The notes below the pieces were generated by a model. It did no database searches and was not told the DNA's origin. It saw only the letters and a program-made list of their open reading frames with translations. The position numbers were made by a program, and so were the translations under genes. This document shows, in pieces, positions 25,884 to 33,267 of a DNA stretch of 43,573 nt. The DNA comes from Chitinophagales bacterium. GTDB taxonomy: Bacteria > Bacteroidota > Bacteroidia > Chitinophagales > Saprospiraceae. Numbering within the stretch: the first letter of the stretch is position 1; every line of letters begins with the position of its first letter. The stretch covers positions 1 to 43,573 of the forward strand of contig JAFLBP010000043.1 of assembly GCA_017303875.1 (NCBI GenBank), written 5' to 3'.

Positions 25884-28616
25884 TTAGTTATTTTTTCCAG
25901 GGCTAAAAAATCTGCACCTAAGCAGATTTAAATGTTCCTTTGAAAAATAGAGTGGTGGATTCGTTCCAGGAATCCCTTTTGCCATTAATCCCGTATTGCA
26001 AGTTAGAATACAACTAGCACACAATGATGAGGATGGGGTCACTGTACCATGCGAGAGACCAAACTGGTGCCCTATTTCATGAGCAAAGGTATGTTCTGCA
26101 TTAGGATTAGATGATACATCACGCCATGTTTCGTGGAAAACAACAGAAACATTCCCTCCATACCCTATGTCACAATGATTATTATTTCCAGAAGTAATCC
26201 CAATAAAATATCCACCTTCGGTATCAGGATCAGCATCTTGTTTAGTTGTGAACTGCCAACCAGATACAATATAAGCTACCCAATAGTTTTTACTTTCGTA
26301 AAGTGCTGATTGGGCATAATCAGTGTATATTTTATCTATTGATTTGCCGGAATATTTATCTGGGAGTTCACCTGAAAGTTCAACATTATTTACATTAGGA
26401 ATAAACGGTATTAAACTATTATTAGTGCTTTCCCCTCCGCCATCAATAACAGGAAGTATGTACGCTTCGCTAAAAGCATTAACCAATATGCCGGCATTAC
26501 TTGACAAATCTTTTATTACTGTCGACTTTGCGGCTTTGGGAATGTCATCATCATCCATTAAGTCAAAAGGAATTTTAAGATTTGATTTGTTGTTAAGACT
26601 ATCCATGATGATCAATTGCCTTGAACCCAGTACATGCAAACAGTTGATACAAGGAGGGCCGCCGCCAATTGAAACACTGCCTCCTTGAAGGGACGAGCTT
26701 ATCGAGCTACCTGCGGCAGGTACTATGGTGACCTTGTAACCTGCTAAAGGAGTTGTCACTCTTTCAATCTCCGAGATTTTAAAAGTGATCGGTACTCCAC
26801 CCCCACCCGCAGGCGGATAAAGGCTGATTCCTAAATTTTTATTAAGTGTTAAATCAATCACACTACTGAATATTACAGTATTGGTGTCATTTTCTGAAAC
26901 ACAGTCCGGCTTTGACAAGGGGCAGGCATCGATGCCGGGGTTTCCAACAGCAAATTGACCATCTCTGAATCTACCAGGTGGAATAGGTGATAAATCCTTT
27001 AATGAAACAGATGTGCCTGTAACTTTAATTACCGAACTTAACTTATGAGGAGCTACAATGCTCTCAAAATTATCGAAATAGCCACTTGCCTGATTATCAG
27101 GCCGGGTTGGATTAACCATAATGTCATATTCAATATGCAATGTCCTCCAAACCGTGAGTGCTGGAGCTAATAAGCTTTGATCAATTATCAGACTGGATAA
27201 TACATTTGCCGTGTCTGGGAGAAAAACAATATTGTTTTTATGAACTCTATCAATATTATAAACTTTCTTGATAAAACTTATATCTCCATATATTGCAGCA
27301 CTGTAGTTGTCTCCTGGAAAATGAGATACGCGCATTTTAAGCATTGATGTTTTCTGAGTTGGCATAAATGAGTAAACAGCATATTCTTTTGAGCTTACCA
27401 ATGTGGCATTAAGAAGAAGACCTGCCTTCTCCTTATTCTTATCTTCATCGTTTCTATTATCATTATGATCAGTATAAACCCTGGAAGGAATATAATTTCC
27501 TTTAGGGTTACTCAAAGAGTCATTGGGGTCAACTATAAAGTTTCCTGATGGATCATCAATATCAACTAACCGAATAAAAATTGGAAATGGTTGTACTTGT
27601 TCTGTACTCAAGGTAATTTCCAAATTTGCAACATCACTAGTTGTACTTTCAGGCATCTGTGCACCTGCCGCCATTTTACTCTCAGGAAATATCCTGTAAC
27701 TTGTAGATGAAGGTTCAGAAAAAACATCCAGTGTATTTGAATTATTCCTTCCGTCGCCAGTATACCCATTGCCATTACCTGTCCATGTAATTTGTTGAAT
27801 ACCAATTATGGTGATTTCTACCGGAGCGGAAACACAAGATCCGGTACCAGCCGGGTCAGTGTAGTTCACTGTAAAACGTACCTCTTTTTGTTGGCTGTGC
27901 GGACTTACGCCTTCAACCCAAACCCACCCTGTAAAATCACCTGTACTATTTGGGTGTAAATGTAGCGTATCGCCCGGCGTATACCCCCCGGCAGCTTTAT
28001 CTTTTGACTTCCAGAATTTTACCGATGCAGCATTGCTTCCCGGCAGGTGATTAATAGTGGCTTCGAGGAAAGCCGGGAGTGTAGTTCCCGGGCTTAGTTT
28101 GGTAGCAATTTTTATTTTGATAAACTCATTATCCTTGTCTTTGTAAATTGTACTACTGACCTGGGTATCCCCATCATCCTGAATTAAATCGCCATCGTCG
28201 TCATCCAGGTTGACCATCGTCTGGGCACCTTGTTGTAGTGCCTGCGCTGCCGGTATGGCGCTTTCAGCCGGATCAATAAAGGCAGGTTTGTGCAAGGTGA
28301 TGTCTATGGTATTCACGAATACCATTACAGTATCTGCTATCAGATCGCCTTCGGCGGTGGTGTAGTGCAGTATATATTGTGTGGTATTCATTATTCCATT
28401 GACTTCGGTGTGCATACTGCCCGGATCGCTAAGTCCGGTGGCCGGTGACCACACGGTGCAGCATTTGCGACAAAGGTCGGCATTTCCAATGCTGGTCGTA
28501 CCGCCGGGGCAAATATAACGATCAGGGCCGGCCAGCCCCTCCTGCGCCATCAGAGATGCCGGAATACTAAAAAGTACATAAAGTACTGCGAAGAAAAAAA
28601 TACTCCTGAATTTCAT
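25884..28616 (-). CDS. exported metzincin-like zinc metalloprotease, multidomain
   Basis: 910 residues from ATG 28616 (MKFRSIFFFAVLYVLFSIPASLMAQ is a signal peptide); a GTG at 28637 would add 7 residues. An early segment GPDRYICPGGTTSIG is typical of PKD-like surface proteins. An acidic stretch LDDDDGDLIQDDGD may bind calcium. Several strand-rich domains follow. The C-terminal catalytic domain carries HEIGHQFGLSH (846-856), the extended HEXXHXXGXXH zinc motif, and a possible Met-turn GLMAKG about 30 residues later, placing it in the metzincin clan. There is no T9SS sorting domain, so localisation is periplasmic or by another route. First gene of the operon with the two following exported proteins. 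The 3' half is AT-rich. Confidence 0.82.
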   Translation of the reverse strand: MKFRSIFFFAVLYVLFSIPASLMAQEGLAGPDRYICPGGTTSIGNADLCRKCCTVWSPATGLSDPGSMHTEVNGIMNTTQYILHYTTAEGDLIADTVMVFVNTIDITLHKPAFIDPAESAIPAAQALQQGAQTMVNLDDDDGDLIQDDGDTQVSSTIYKDKDNEFIKIKIATKLSPGTTLPAFLEATINHLPGSNAASVKFWKSKDKAAGGYTPGDTLHLHPNSTGDFTGWVWVEGVSPHSQQKEVRFTVNYTDPAGTGSCVSAPVEITIIGIQQITWTGNGNGYTGDGRNNSNTLDVFSEPSSTSYRIFPESKMAAGAQMPESTTSDVANLEITLSTEQVQPFPIFIRLVDIDDPSGNFIVDPNDSLSNPKGNYIPSRVYTDHNDNRNDEDKNKEKAGLLLNATLVSSKEYAVYSFMPTQKTSMLKMRVSHFPGDNYSAAIYGDISFIKKVYNIDRVHKNNIVFLPDTANVLSSLIIDQSLLAPALTVWRTLHIEYDIMVNPTRPDNQASGYFDNFESIVAPHKLSSVIKVTGTSVSLKDLSPIPPGRFRDGQFAVGNPGIDACPLSKPDCVSENDTNTVIFSSVIDLTLNKNLGISLYPPAGGGGVPITFKISEIERVTTPLAGYKVTIVPAAGSSISSSLQGGSVSIGGGPPCINCLHVLGSRQLIIMDSLNNKSNLKIPFDLMDDDDIPKAAKSTVIKDLSSNAGILVNAFSEAYILPVIDGGGESTNNSLIPFIPNVNNVELSGELPDKYSGKSIDKIYTDYAQSALYESKNYWVAYIVSGWQFTTKQDADPDTEGGYFIGITSGNNNHCDIGYGGNVSVVFHETWRDVSSNPNAEHTFAHEIGHQFGLSHGTVTPSSSLCASCILTCNTGLMAKGIPGTNPPLYFSKEHLNLLRCRFFSPGKNN

Positions 28617-28723
28617 AAGCCTGAAAATCCTGTTCACGTACTGAAATGATTCGTTCGCACAAAGGACGGGCTGTTTTACTTACTCGCGCAAGGTCAAAGT
28701 CTTCCATCTTGCGGTAAGTTTTG

Positions 28724-28731
28724 TACTTTTG
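28724..28731 (+). promoter_or_regulatory. -7 element TACTTTTG upstream of XRE regulator
   Basis: An exact TAnnTTTG match lies 30 bp before the ATG at 28762. It supports the 28762 start over the open frame from 28729, which would overlap the box. The 145-bp divergent region 28617-28761 must also hold the metzincin-operon promoter, but no exact minus-strand box is seen. Confidence 0.5.
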
Positions 28732-28761
28732 CAGGAGTTCCATTTCCTTTTAACGTACTTT

Positions 28762-29070
28762 ATGAAAAACATACCACAAAACATCCGGTCTATCAGAGAA
28801 CTCCAAGGCTTGAAACAGGATTACATCGCTGCAAGCATTGGCGTTTGTTCCAAGACTTACCGCCTTTTGGAAGCCGGGAAATCCGTACTCACTTATGATC
28901 GCCTGCACCGGATCGCCGAAGTGCTGGGCGTAAGTGTGCCCTACATTGAATCTTTCGACCCGAAAAAAGACTCGCCTGCTGCGGTGCTTAAAAGGCAATC
29001 GGAAATGTTGCTTCGTTTGCAAGCAGAGCTTTCAGCCTTGAAGCAGGGGGATAACGAGTTGCGTGTGTAG
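28762..29070 (+). CDS. XRE-family helix-turn-helix regulator
   Basis: 102 residues. The HTH_3 domain spans about 7-60: NIRSIRELQGLKQDYIAASIG, the recognition helix CSKTYRLLEAGKS, then LTYDRLHRIAEVLGVSVPYI, quoted in pieces. A C-terminal amphipathic helix (SEMLLRLQAELSALKQ) probably dimerises. This is the compact Bacteroidota XRE type. It is divergent from the metzincin operon, whose promoter region it shares, which makes that operon or itself the most likely target. Whether it represses or activates cannot be read from the sequence. Confidence 0.85.
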   Translation: MKNIPQNIRSIRELQGLKQDYIAASIGVCSKTYRLLEAGKSVLTYDRLHRIAEVLGVSVPYIESFDPKKDSPAAVLKRQSEMLLRLQAELSALKQGDNELRV

Positions 29071-29212
29071 GTATTCTGATTGAATTCCTGTAAATCTTCC
29101 TGAAATAAAAGGCGCTTCTGTATCAATAGCCGTAATTTTACACCCCGAAGCGCGTGCTTTTAATCACCCAAATAAAAGCACCATTCGCCTTCTGCACCTG
29201 CTATTTTTAAAA

Positions 29213-29860
29213 ATGCAAGCCGTGACCCAAGTCCTGACACTCGAACAAAACCCTTTTGCCGAAAACACCTACGTGGTGTACGATGAAACCCGCGAATGCG
29301 TCATTTTTGATCCGGGTGCATACACGCCGCAGGAGCGCGCGGCACTGCGCGCCCTCATTGAACAGCATAACCTGAAACCCGTGCGGCTCATCAACACGCA
29401 TTGCCACCTCGACCATGTGTTCGGCAATGCCTTTGTAGCTGAAACCTGGAGCCTTCCCTTGGAAATACACCGCCTCGAAATACCGGTCTTGTCGCGCTTT
29501 CCCGATACCTGCCGTATGTACGGCATCCCCGGCGTACAGGTGTCGCCGGAGCCGCAGCGCTTCCTGGAAGCGGGCGAAGAAATCATCTTCGGCAATACCC
29601 GTTTGCAGGCGCTGTTCACCCCCGGGCACTCGCCGGGAAGTTTGTCGTTCTACTGCGCCGAAGCGGAATTTGTCATTGCCGGCGATGTTTTATTTCAGGA
29701 AAGCATCGGCCGCACCGACCTGCCGGGCGGCGATTTCAACACCCTCATTCAGAGCATTCGCGAGCAATTATTTCCCCTGCCCGATGCCACCATGGTGTAT
29801 CCGGGGCACGGCCCTGCCACCACCATACGGCATGAAAAAGAGTACAATCCCTTTTTATAA
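29213..29860 (+). CDS. MBL-fold hydrolase (glyoxalase II-like)
   Basis: 215 residues. Metallo-beta-lactamase motifs in order: THCHLDH (62-68), PGHS with His139, AGD with Asp158 and GHG with His199; GRTDLPGGD follows the second metal Asp. This arrangement fits the short glyoxalase II-like/YcbL group that hydrolyses thioesters such as S-lactoylglutathione analogues; Bacteroidota substrates are not settled. It is cytoplasmic. A 9-bp inverted repeat (29154-29162 with 29173-29181) lies upstream of the start. The aminopeptidase gene follows after 38 bp. Confidence 0.88.
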   Translation: MQAVTQVLTLEQNPFAENTYVVYDETRECVIFDPGAYTPQERAALRALIEQHNLKPVRLINTHCHLDHVFGNAFVAETWSLPLEIHRLEIPVLSRFPDTCRMYGIPGVQVSPEPQRFLEAGEEIIFGNTRLQALFTPGHSPGSLSFYCAEAEFVIAGDVLFQESIGRTDLPGGDFNTLIQSIREQLFPLPDATMVYPGHGPATTIRHEKEYNPFL

Positions 29861-29898
29861 CTTTGCCCCATCTTCTTCACACCTACACCACACCCATC

Positions 29899-31281
29899 AT
29901 GTTTGCAGCCGCTACCTACGCCGAACGCCGCCAACGCCTGAAAGCCGACCTGAAAACCGGTCTCGTGCTTTTCTTAGGCAACCGCGAAGTCGGTATGAAT
30001 TATACCGCCAATCCTTACCACTTCCGTCAGGACAGCAATTTTCTCTACTTCTTCGGCATTGACAAACCCGATCTGGCCGCCATTATTGATATTGACAACG
30101 ACCGGGAAATCCTTTTCGGCGACGACATCAGTATGGAAGACATCGTCTGGACCGGCCCCATGCCCTCCATGCGCGCCTGGGCCGAACGCTGCGGCGCCGG
30201 GGAGGCCATGCCCATGCGCCGGCTTGCCGGAATGGTGAAAAAAGCCCGCCGTTCGGGCCAGATCGTCCATTTCACGCCGCCGTATCGCCACGACAACATG
30301 CTCCTGCTCAAGGACTTACTGAATATTCCGACACCCAAACTCAAGGCATCTGCTTCCGAAGCGCTCATCCGCGCCATTGTGGCGCAGCGCTCCTATAAAA
30401 GCGATGATGAAATTGCCCAAATGGAAGATGCCGTAGACGTAACGGGCATCATGCATGTGGCTGCGATGCGCGGCGCGATGGAAGGCCAGACCGAAGCAGC
30501 CCTGGCCGGTATGGTTCAGGGGATTGCGGTGAGTGCGGGCGGCAATTTGTCGTACCCCGTCATCCTTTCCGTACACGGGCAGATTTTGCACAATCACCAC
30601 CACGGCAATATTCTGGAAAACGGGCAAATGGTACTCGGCGATTTTGGCGCTGAAAATGCCATGCATTACGCCGGAGATATTACGCGCACCTTCCCGGTGG
30701 GTAAAAAATTTACGGCCAAACAACGCGAAATTTATGAAATTGTGCTGGCCGCTCAGGTAGAGGCCGTGGCCTCGCTGAAGCCGGGCATCACGTATATGTC
30801 GGTACACCTCGCTGCTGCCCGCCGTATGGCCGAAGGGCTGAAAGCGCTGGGCCTGATGCAGGGCGACTTGGACGAAGCGGTGGCGCAGGGTGCGCATGCG
30901 CTGTTTTTCCCGCACGGCTTGGGCCACATGATTGGTCTGGATGTACACGACATGGAAGACCTCGGCGAAAACTACGTGGGTTATGCCGATGGGCAGGCGC
31001 GCAGTCCGCAGTTCGGTACCGCTTACCTGCGCCTGGCGCGGGCGCTGGAGCCGGGTTTTGTGCTGACGGTAGAGCCGGGTTTGTATTTCATTCCCGAGCT
31101 GATAGACCAGTGGCGCCGCCAGAAAAAATTCGAGCAGTTTATCAATTATCCGGCTTTGAAAAAATATCGCGATTTCGGCGGCATCCGCATTGAAGACAAT
31201 GTGTTGATTACGCCGCAGGGACATCGGGTGCTTGGGCAGCCGATCCCTAAAACTATTGCGGAAGTAGAAGCGCTGCGCTAA
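29899..31281 (+). CDS. aminopeptidase P family (Xaa-Pro dipeptidase/aminopeptidase)
   Basis: 460 residues from ATG 29899 (MFAAATYAERRQRLKADL); the frame is open to 29863, overlapping nothing useful. The N-terminal creatinase-like domain contains MNYTANPYHFRQDSNFLYFFGID, quoted in part. The pita-bread catalytic domain has the five metal ligands: Asp248, Asp260 (GDITRTFP), His343 in HGLGH (339-343), Glu392 (VEPG) and Glu432 (GIRIEDN). It removes N-terminal residues before proline. The stop codon lies 6 bp before the left terminal repeat of structured-element copy 2. Confidence 0.92.
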   Translation: MFAAATYAERRQRLKADLKTGLVLFLGNREVGMNYTANPYHFRQDSNFLYFFGIDKPDLAAIIDIDNDREILFGDDISMEDIVWTGPMPSMRAWAERCGAGEAMPMRRLAGMVKKARRSGQIVHFTPPYRHDNMLLLKDLLNIPTPKLKASASEALIRAIVAQRSYKSDDEIAQMEDAVDVTGIMHVAAMRGAMEGQTEAALAGMVQGIAVSAGGNLSYPVILSVHGQILHNHHHGNILENGQMVLGDFGAENAMHYAGDITRTFPVGKKFTAKQREIYEIVLAAQVEAVASLKPGITYMSVHLAAARRMAEGLKALGLMQGDLDEAVAQGAHALFFPHGLGHMIGLDVHDMEDLGENYVGYADGQARSPQFGTAYLRLARALEPGFVLTVEPGLYFIPELIDQWRRQKKFEQFINYPALKKYRDFGGIRIEDNVLITPQGHRVLGQPIPKTIAEVEALR

Positions 31282-31287
31282 GCGCTT

Positions 31288-31449
31288 AGCGCTTGTTCGG
31301 GATTTCATGATCGTGCGAAAGCGAGCAAATTTCATGCTGAACAAGGCGGATTTCACAGGCGTAGCCGGCAGCTACGACGAAGAAATCCAACGCAGTGCAG
31401 CATAAAATTTGCCGCTTGTAGCCGATTGATGAATTCCCGAACAAGCGCT
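31288..31449. repeat. 162-bp structured intergenic element, copy 2
   Basis: The same length and architecture as copy 1, offset by 16310 bp. Terminal inverted repeats 31288-31308 and 31429-31449 (AGCGCTTGTTCGGGATTTCAT, one mismatch in 21). Stem 4 here is GGATTTC (31348-31354) with GAAATCC (31382-31388), replacing GGTTTTC/GAAAACC of copy 1, which is a compensatory change. A second compensatory pair is 31293/31444. It occupies almost the whole gap between the convergent aminopeptidase and GNAT genes; the right arm abuts the GNAT stop codon. Confidence 0.85.
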
Positions 31450-31894
31450 AAAACTCGTATTTCATGCGCGGCCCGATCTGGTGAAATCCTTCGCGGCCGT
31501 AAAAGCGCACCGTGCGCTCAAATTCGGCACCGGGGGTGGTCACTTCAAGGCGTTTCCACCCTCGGCTTTCTCCTACTTCCTTGGCGAAATCAAGCAGCAT
31601 TTTCCCTACGCCGGCAGAACGGAATTCCGGAAGCACATACAGTTCGTTCAGCACGCCGATATAGCCGCCGGCGTAAAGTGCGATGCTTTCAGAAACCGTC
31701 AGCACACCTACCACATCACTGCTTTCATCGTCTACGGCCAGCAGGGTAGAGTGGCGGTCGTCACTATCAACGTCGGCAAAAATTTCAGCAATCGTTTCGG
31801 CATCGGGCGTATGTTCCACCTCTTCAAAAAGGGCGGCGATCAGCGTGGCCACTTCGGCGGTATAGGATTCGTCGGCAACAATTAAATTAATCAT
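31448..31894 (-). CDS. GNAT-family N-acetyltransferase
   Basis: 148 residues from ATG 31894 (MINLIVADESYTAEVATLIAAL); the upstream open frame to 32047 has no matching domain and overlaps the smpB promoter. GNAT features: a strand LLAVDDESSDVVGVLTV, the motif A acetyl-CoA loop ELYVLPEFRSAGVGKMLLDFA, and a C-terminal ERTVRFYGREGFHQIG. Acetyl acceptor unknown. The TAG stop at 31448-31450 overlaps the right terminal repeat of the structured element. It is divergent from smpB. Confidence 0.88.
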   Translation of the reverse strand: MINLIVADESYTAEVATLIAALFEEVEHTPDAETIAEIFADVDSDDRHSTLLAVDDESSDVVGVLTVSESIALYAGGYIGVLNELYVLPEFRSAGVGKMLLDFAKEVGESRGWKRLEVTTPGAEFERTVRFYGREGFHQIGPRMKYEF

Positions 31895-31976
31895 CTGAAG
31901 CTGATTTTGCGTAAAATTATTACTTTTTTTCCTTTCTGCAAAGCAATTTAAGGGCTTGTCTTGTTTGGAACAGCGG

Positions 31977-32010
31977 TTTGTGCACAACAGGTATAAAAAC
32001 AGTATCTTTG
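31977..32010 (+). promoter_or_regulatory. smpB promoter (TTTG, 22-bp spacer, TATCTTTG)
   Basis: TTTG at 31977-31980 and TATCTTTG at 32003-32010 match the Bacteroidota consensus with a spacer of 22 bp, slightly long. The -7 box lies 30 bp before the smpB ATG, a usual distance. Confidence 0.6.
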
Positions 32011-32040
32011 CCCGCCAAACCGCATTGAACCCGAGTTGAT

Positions 32041-32514
32041 ATGGCAAAAGCGAAACGACAAAACGTCGAAATTCTGAACCGAAAGGCTTCCTACGAATAT
32101 TACTTCGTACTGGAATATGACGCAGGTATGGTACTCACCGGCACCGAGATCAAGAGCATCCGCGCTGGCAATGCCAACCTGGCGGATGCGTATTGTACTT
32201 TTGAAAAAGACGGCCTGATCGTGCGCAACCTGTATATTGCCGAATACGATCACGGCACCGACAACAACCACTTTCCGCGGCGCAACCGCACCCTTTTGCT
32301 ACGCAAACCGGAGTTGCGCAAACTCCAACGCGGCATCAAGGAAAAAGGCGCAACCATTGTCCCGATCCGCATATTCATTTCCGAGCGCGGATTTGCCAAA
32401 ATCCGCGTTGCCCTGGCACGCGGTAAAAAAGCTTTCGACAAACGCGAAACCATCAAGGCCCGCGAAGACAAACGCCAGCTCGACCGCCTGAATAAAACCT
32501 ATAAAGTCCGTTGA
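32041..32514 (+). CDS. smpB: SsrA-binding protein SmpB
   Basis: 157 residues, normal length. It binds tmRNA and brings it to stalled ribosomes for trans-translation. Signature motifs: NRKASYEYYFVLEYDAGMVLTGTEIKSIRAG, quoted in part, then NLADAYCTFE, NLYIAEYDHG and the basic C-terminal tail (KAREDKRQLDRLNKTYKVR). It has its own promoter. The downstream membrane-protein gene begins with GTG 4 bp after its stop, so they are in one transcript. The ssrA gene itself is not seen in the window. Confidence 0.96.
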   Translation: MAKAKRQNVEILNRKASYEYYFVLEYDAGMVLTGTEIKSIRAGNANLADAYCTFEKDGLIVRNLYIAEYDHGTDNNHFPRRNRTLLLRKPELRKLQRGIKEKGATIVPIRIFISERGFAKIRVALARGKKAFDKRETIKAREDKRQLDRLNKTYKVR

Positions 32515-32518
32515 TCCC

Positions 32519-33181
32519 GTGAACCGATTGCTCGCACATTTTTTTTCCTGGCTCGGAAACCCCTTGTTTCTGCTCACCTATCTGGTGCTTTACCTGCTTT
32601 GGGTAAACCCCAACGCATTTGGCTTGCTGGATGTGCAGTCAAAACAAAGTTATGTGCTGATCGCCACCGTATTTGTCACCACCTGCCTGTTGCCCGGATT
32701 GGGCATTTTACTGCTCAAACCACTGGGTTTTGTCAAGCATTTCGACTTGCGCGACAAGCAGGAGCGCACCGGCCCTTACATCATTACTGCCGTATTTTAC
32801 CTTTGGTTGTTCAAAAACGTGGAAGATCGCGGCATTTTTCCCCATATTTTTGGTGTATTGGTATTGGGCGCCACGCTCGGACTTTTCTTTGATTTTTTCT
32901 TCAATATATTTTTCAAAATCAGCGCACATGCAACCGGCATGGGCGGTATTGTGGCGGCGCTCGGCGTGATAACGCTGGAATGGCCTCAATTCGGCGGCGG
33001 TTTGTCTATGTTTGGCGGCACCGTGGTTTTGAGTCCTGTTTTCCTGCTGGCCCTGAGCGTTCTGCTCGCCGGTCTGGTTGGTACGGCACGCCTGGCCCTG
33101 CGCGCGCACACGCCCTACGAGTTGTGGCGCGGGTACCTGGCCGGATTTACCGGCGTATTGCTGGCCAACATGATTTTGTAG
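32519..33181 (+). CDS. integral membrane protein, PAP2-like pattern, unknown function
   Basis: 220 residues with a GTG start 4 bp after smpB. About six hydrophobic segments: FFSWLGNPLFLLTYLVLYLL, SYVLIATVFVTTCLLPGLGILLL, YIITAVFYLWLF, FGVLVLGATLGLFFDFFF, VVLSPVFLLALSVLLAGLVG and YLAGFTGVLLANMIL (fragments). KHFDLRDKQERTGPY, ISAHATGMGG and the late RAHTPYELWRGYLAGFTG are in the order of a degenerate PAP2 phosphatase signature, which suggests distant kinship to lipid phosphatases. Whether it is catalytic cannot be said. The gldG gene follows after 86 bp. Confidence 0.75.
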   Translation: MNRLLAHFFSWLGNPLFLLTYLVLYLLWVNPNAFGLLDVQSKQSYVLIATVFVTTCLLPGLGILLLKPLGFVKHFDLRDKQERTGPYIITAVFYLWLFKNVEDRGIFPHIFGVLVLGATLGLFFDFFFNIFFKISAHATGMGGIVAALGVITLEWPQFGGGLSMFGGTVVLSPVFLLALSVLLAGLVGTARLALRAHTPYELWRGYLAGFTGVLLANMIL

Positions 33182-33267
33182 CCGCAACGCCTGGAAATCA
33201 AAACAAAAACAACCATCATTCAAATTCACCCAAATCGGGGATAAAATTCTGCAAATTCTGATCTGAT

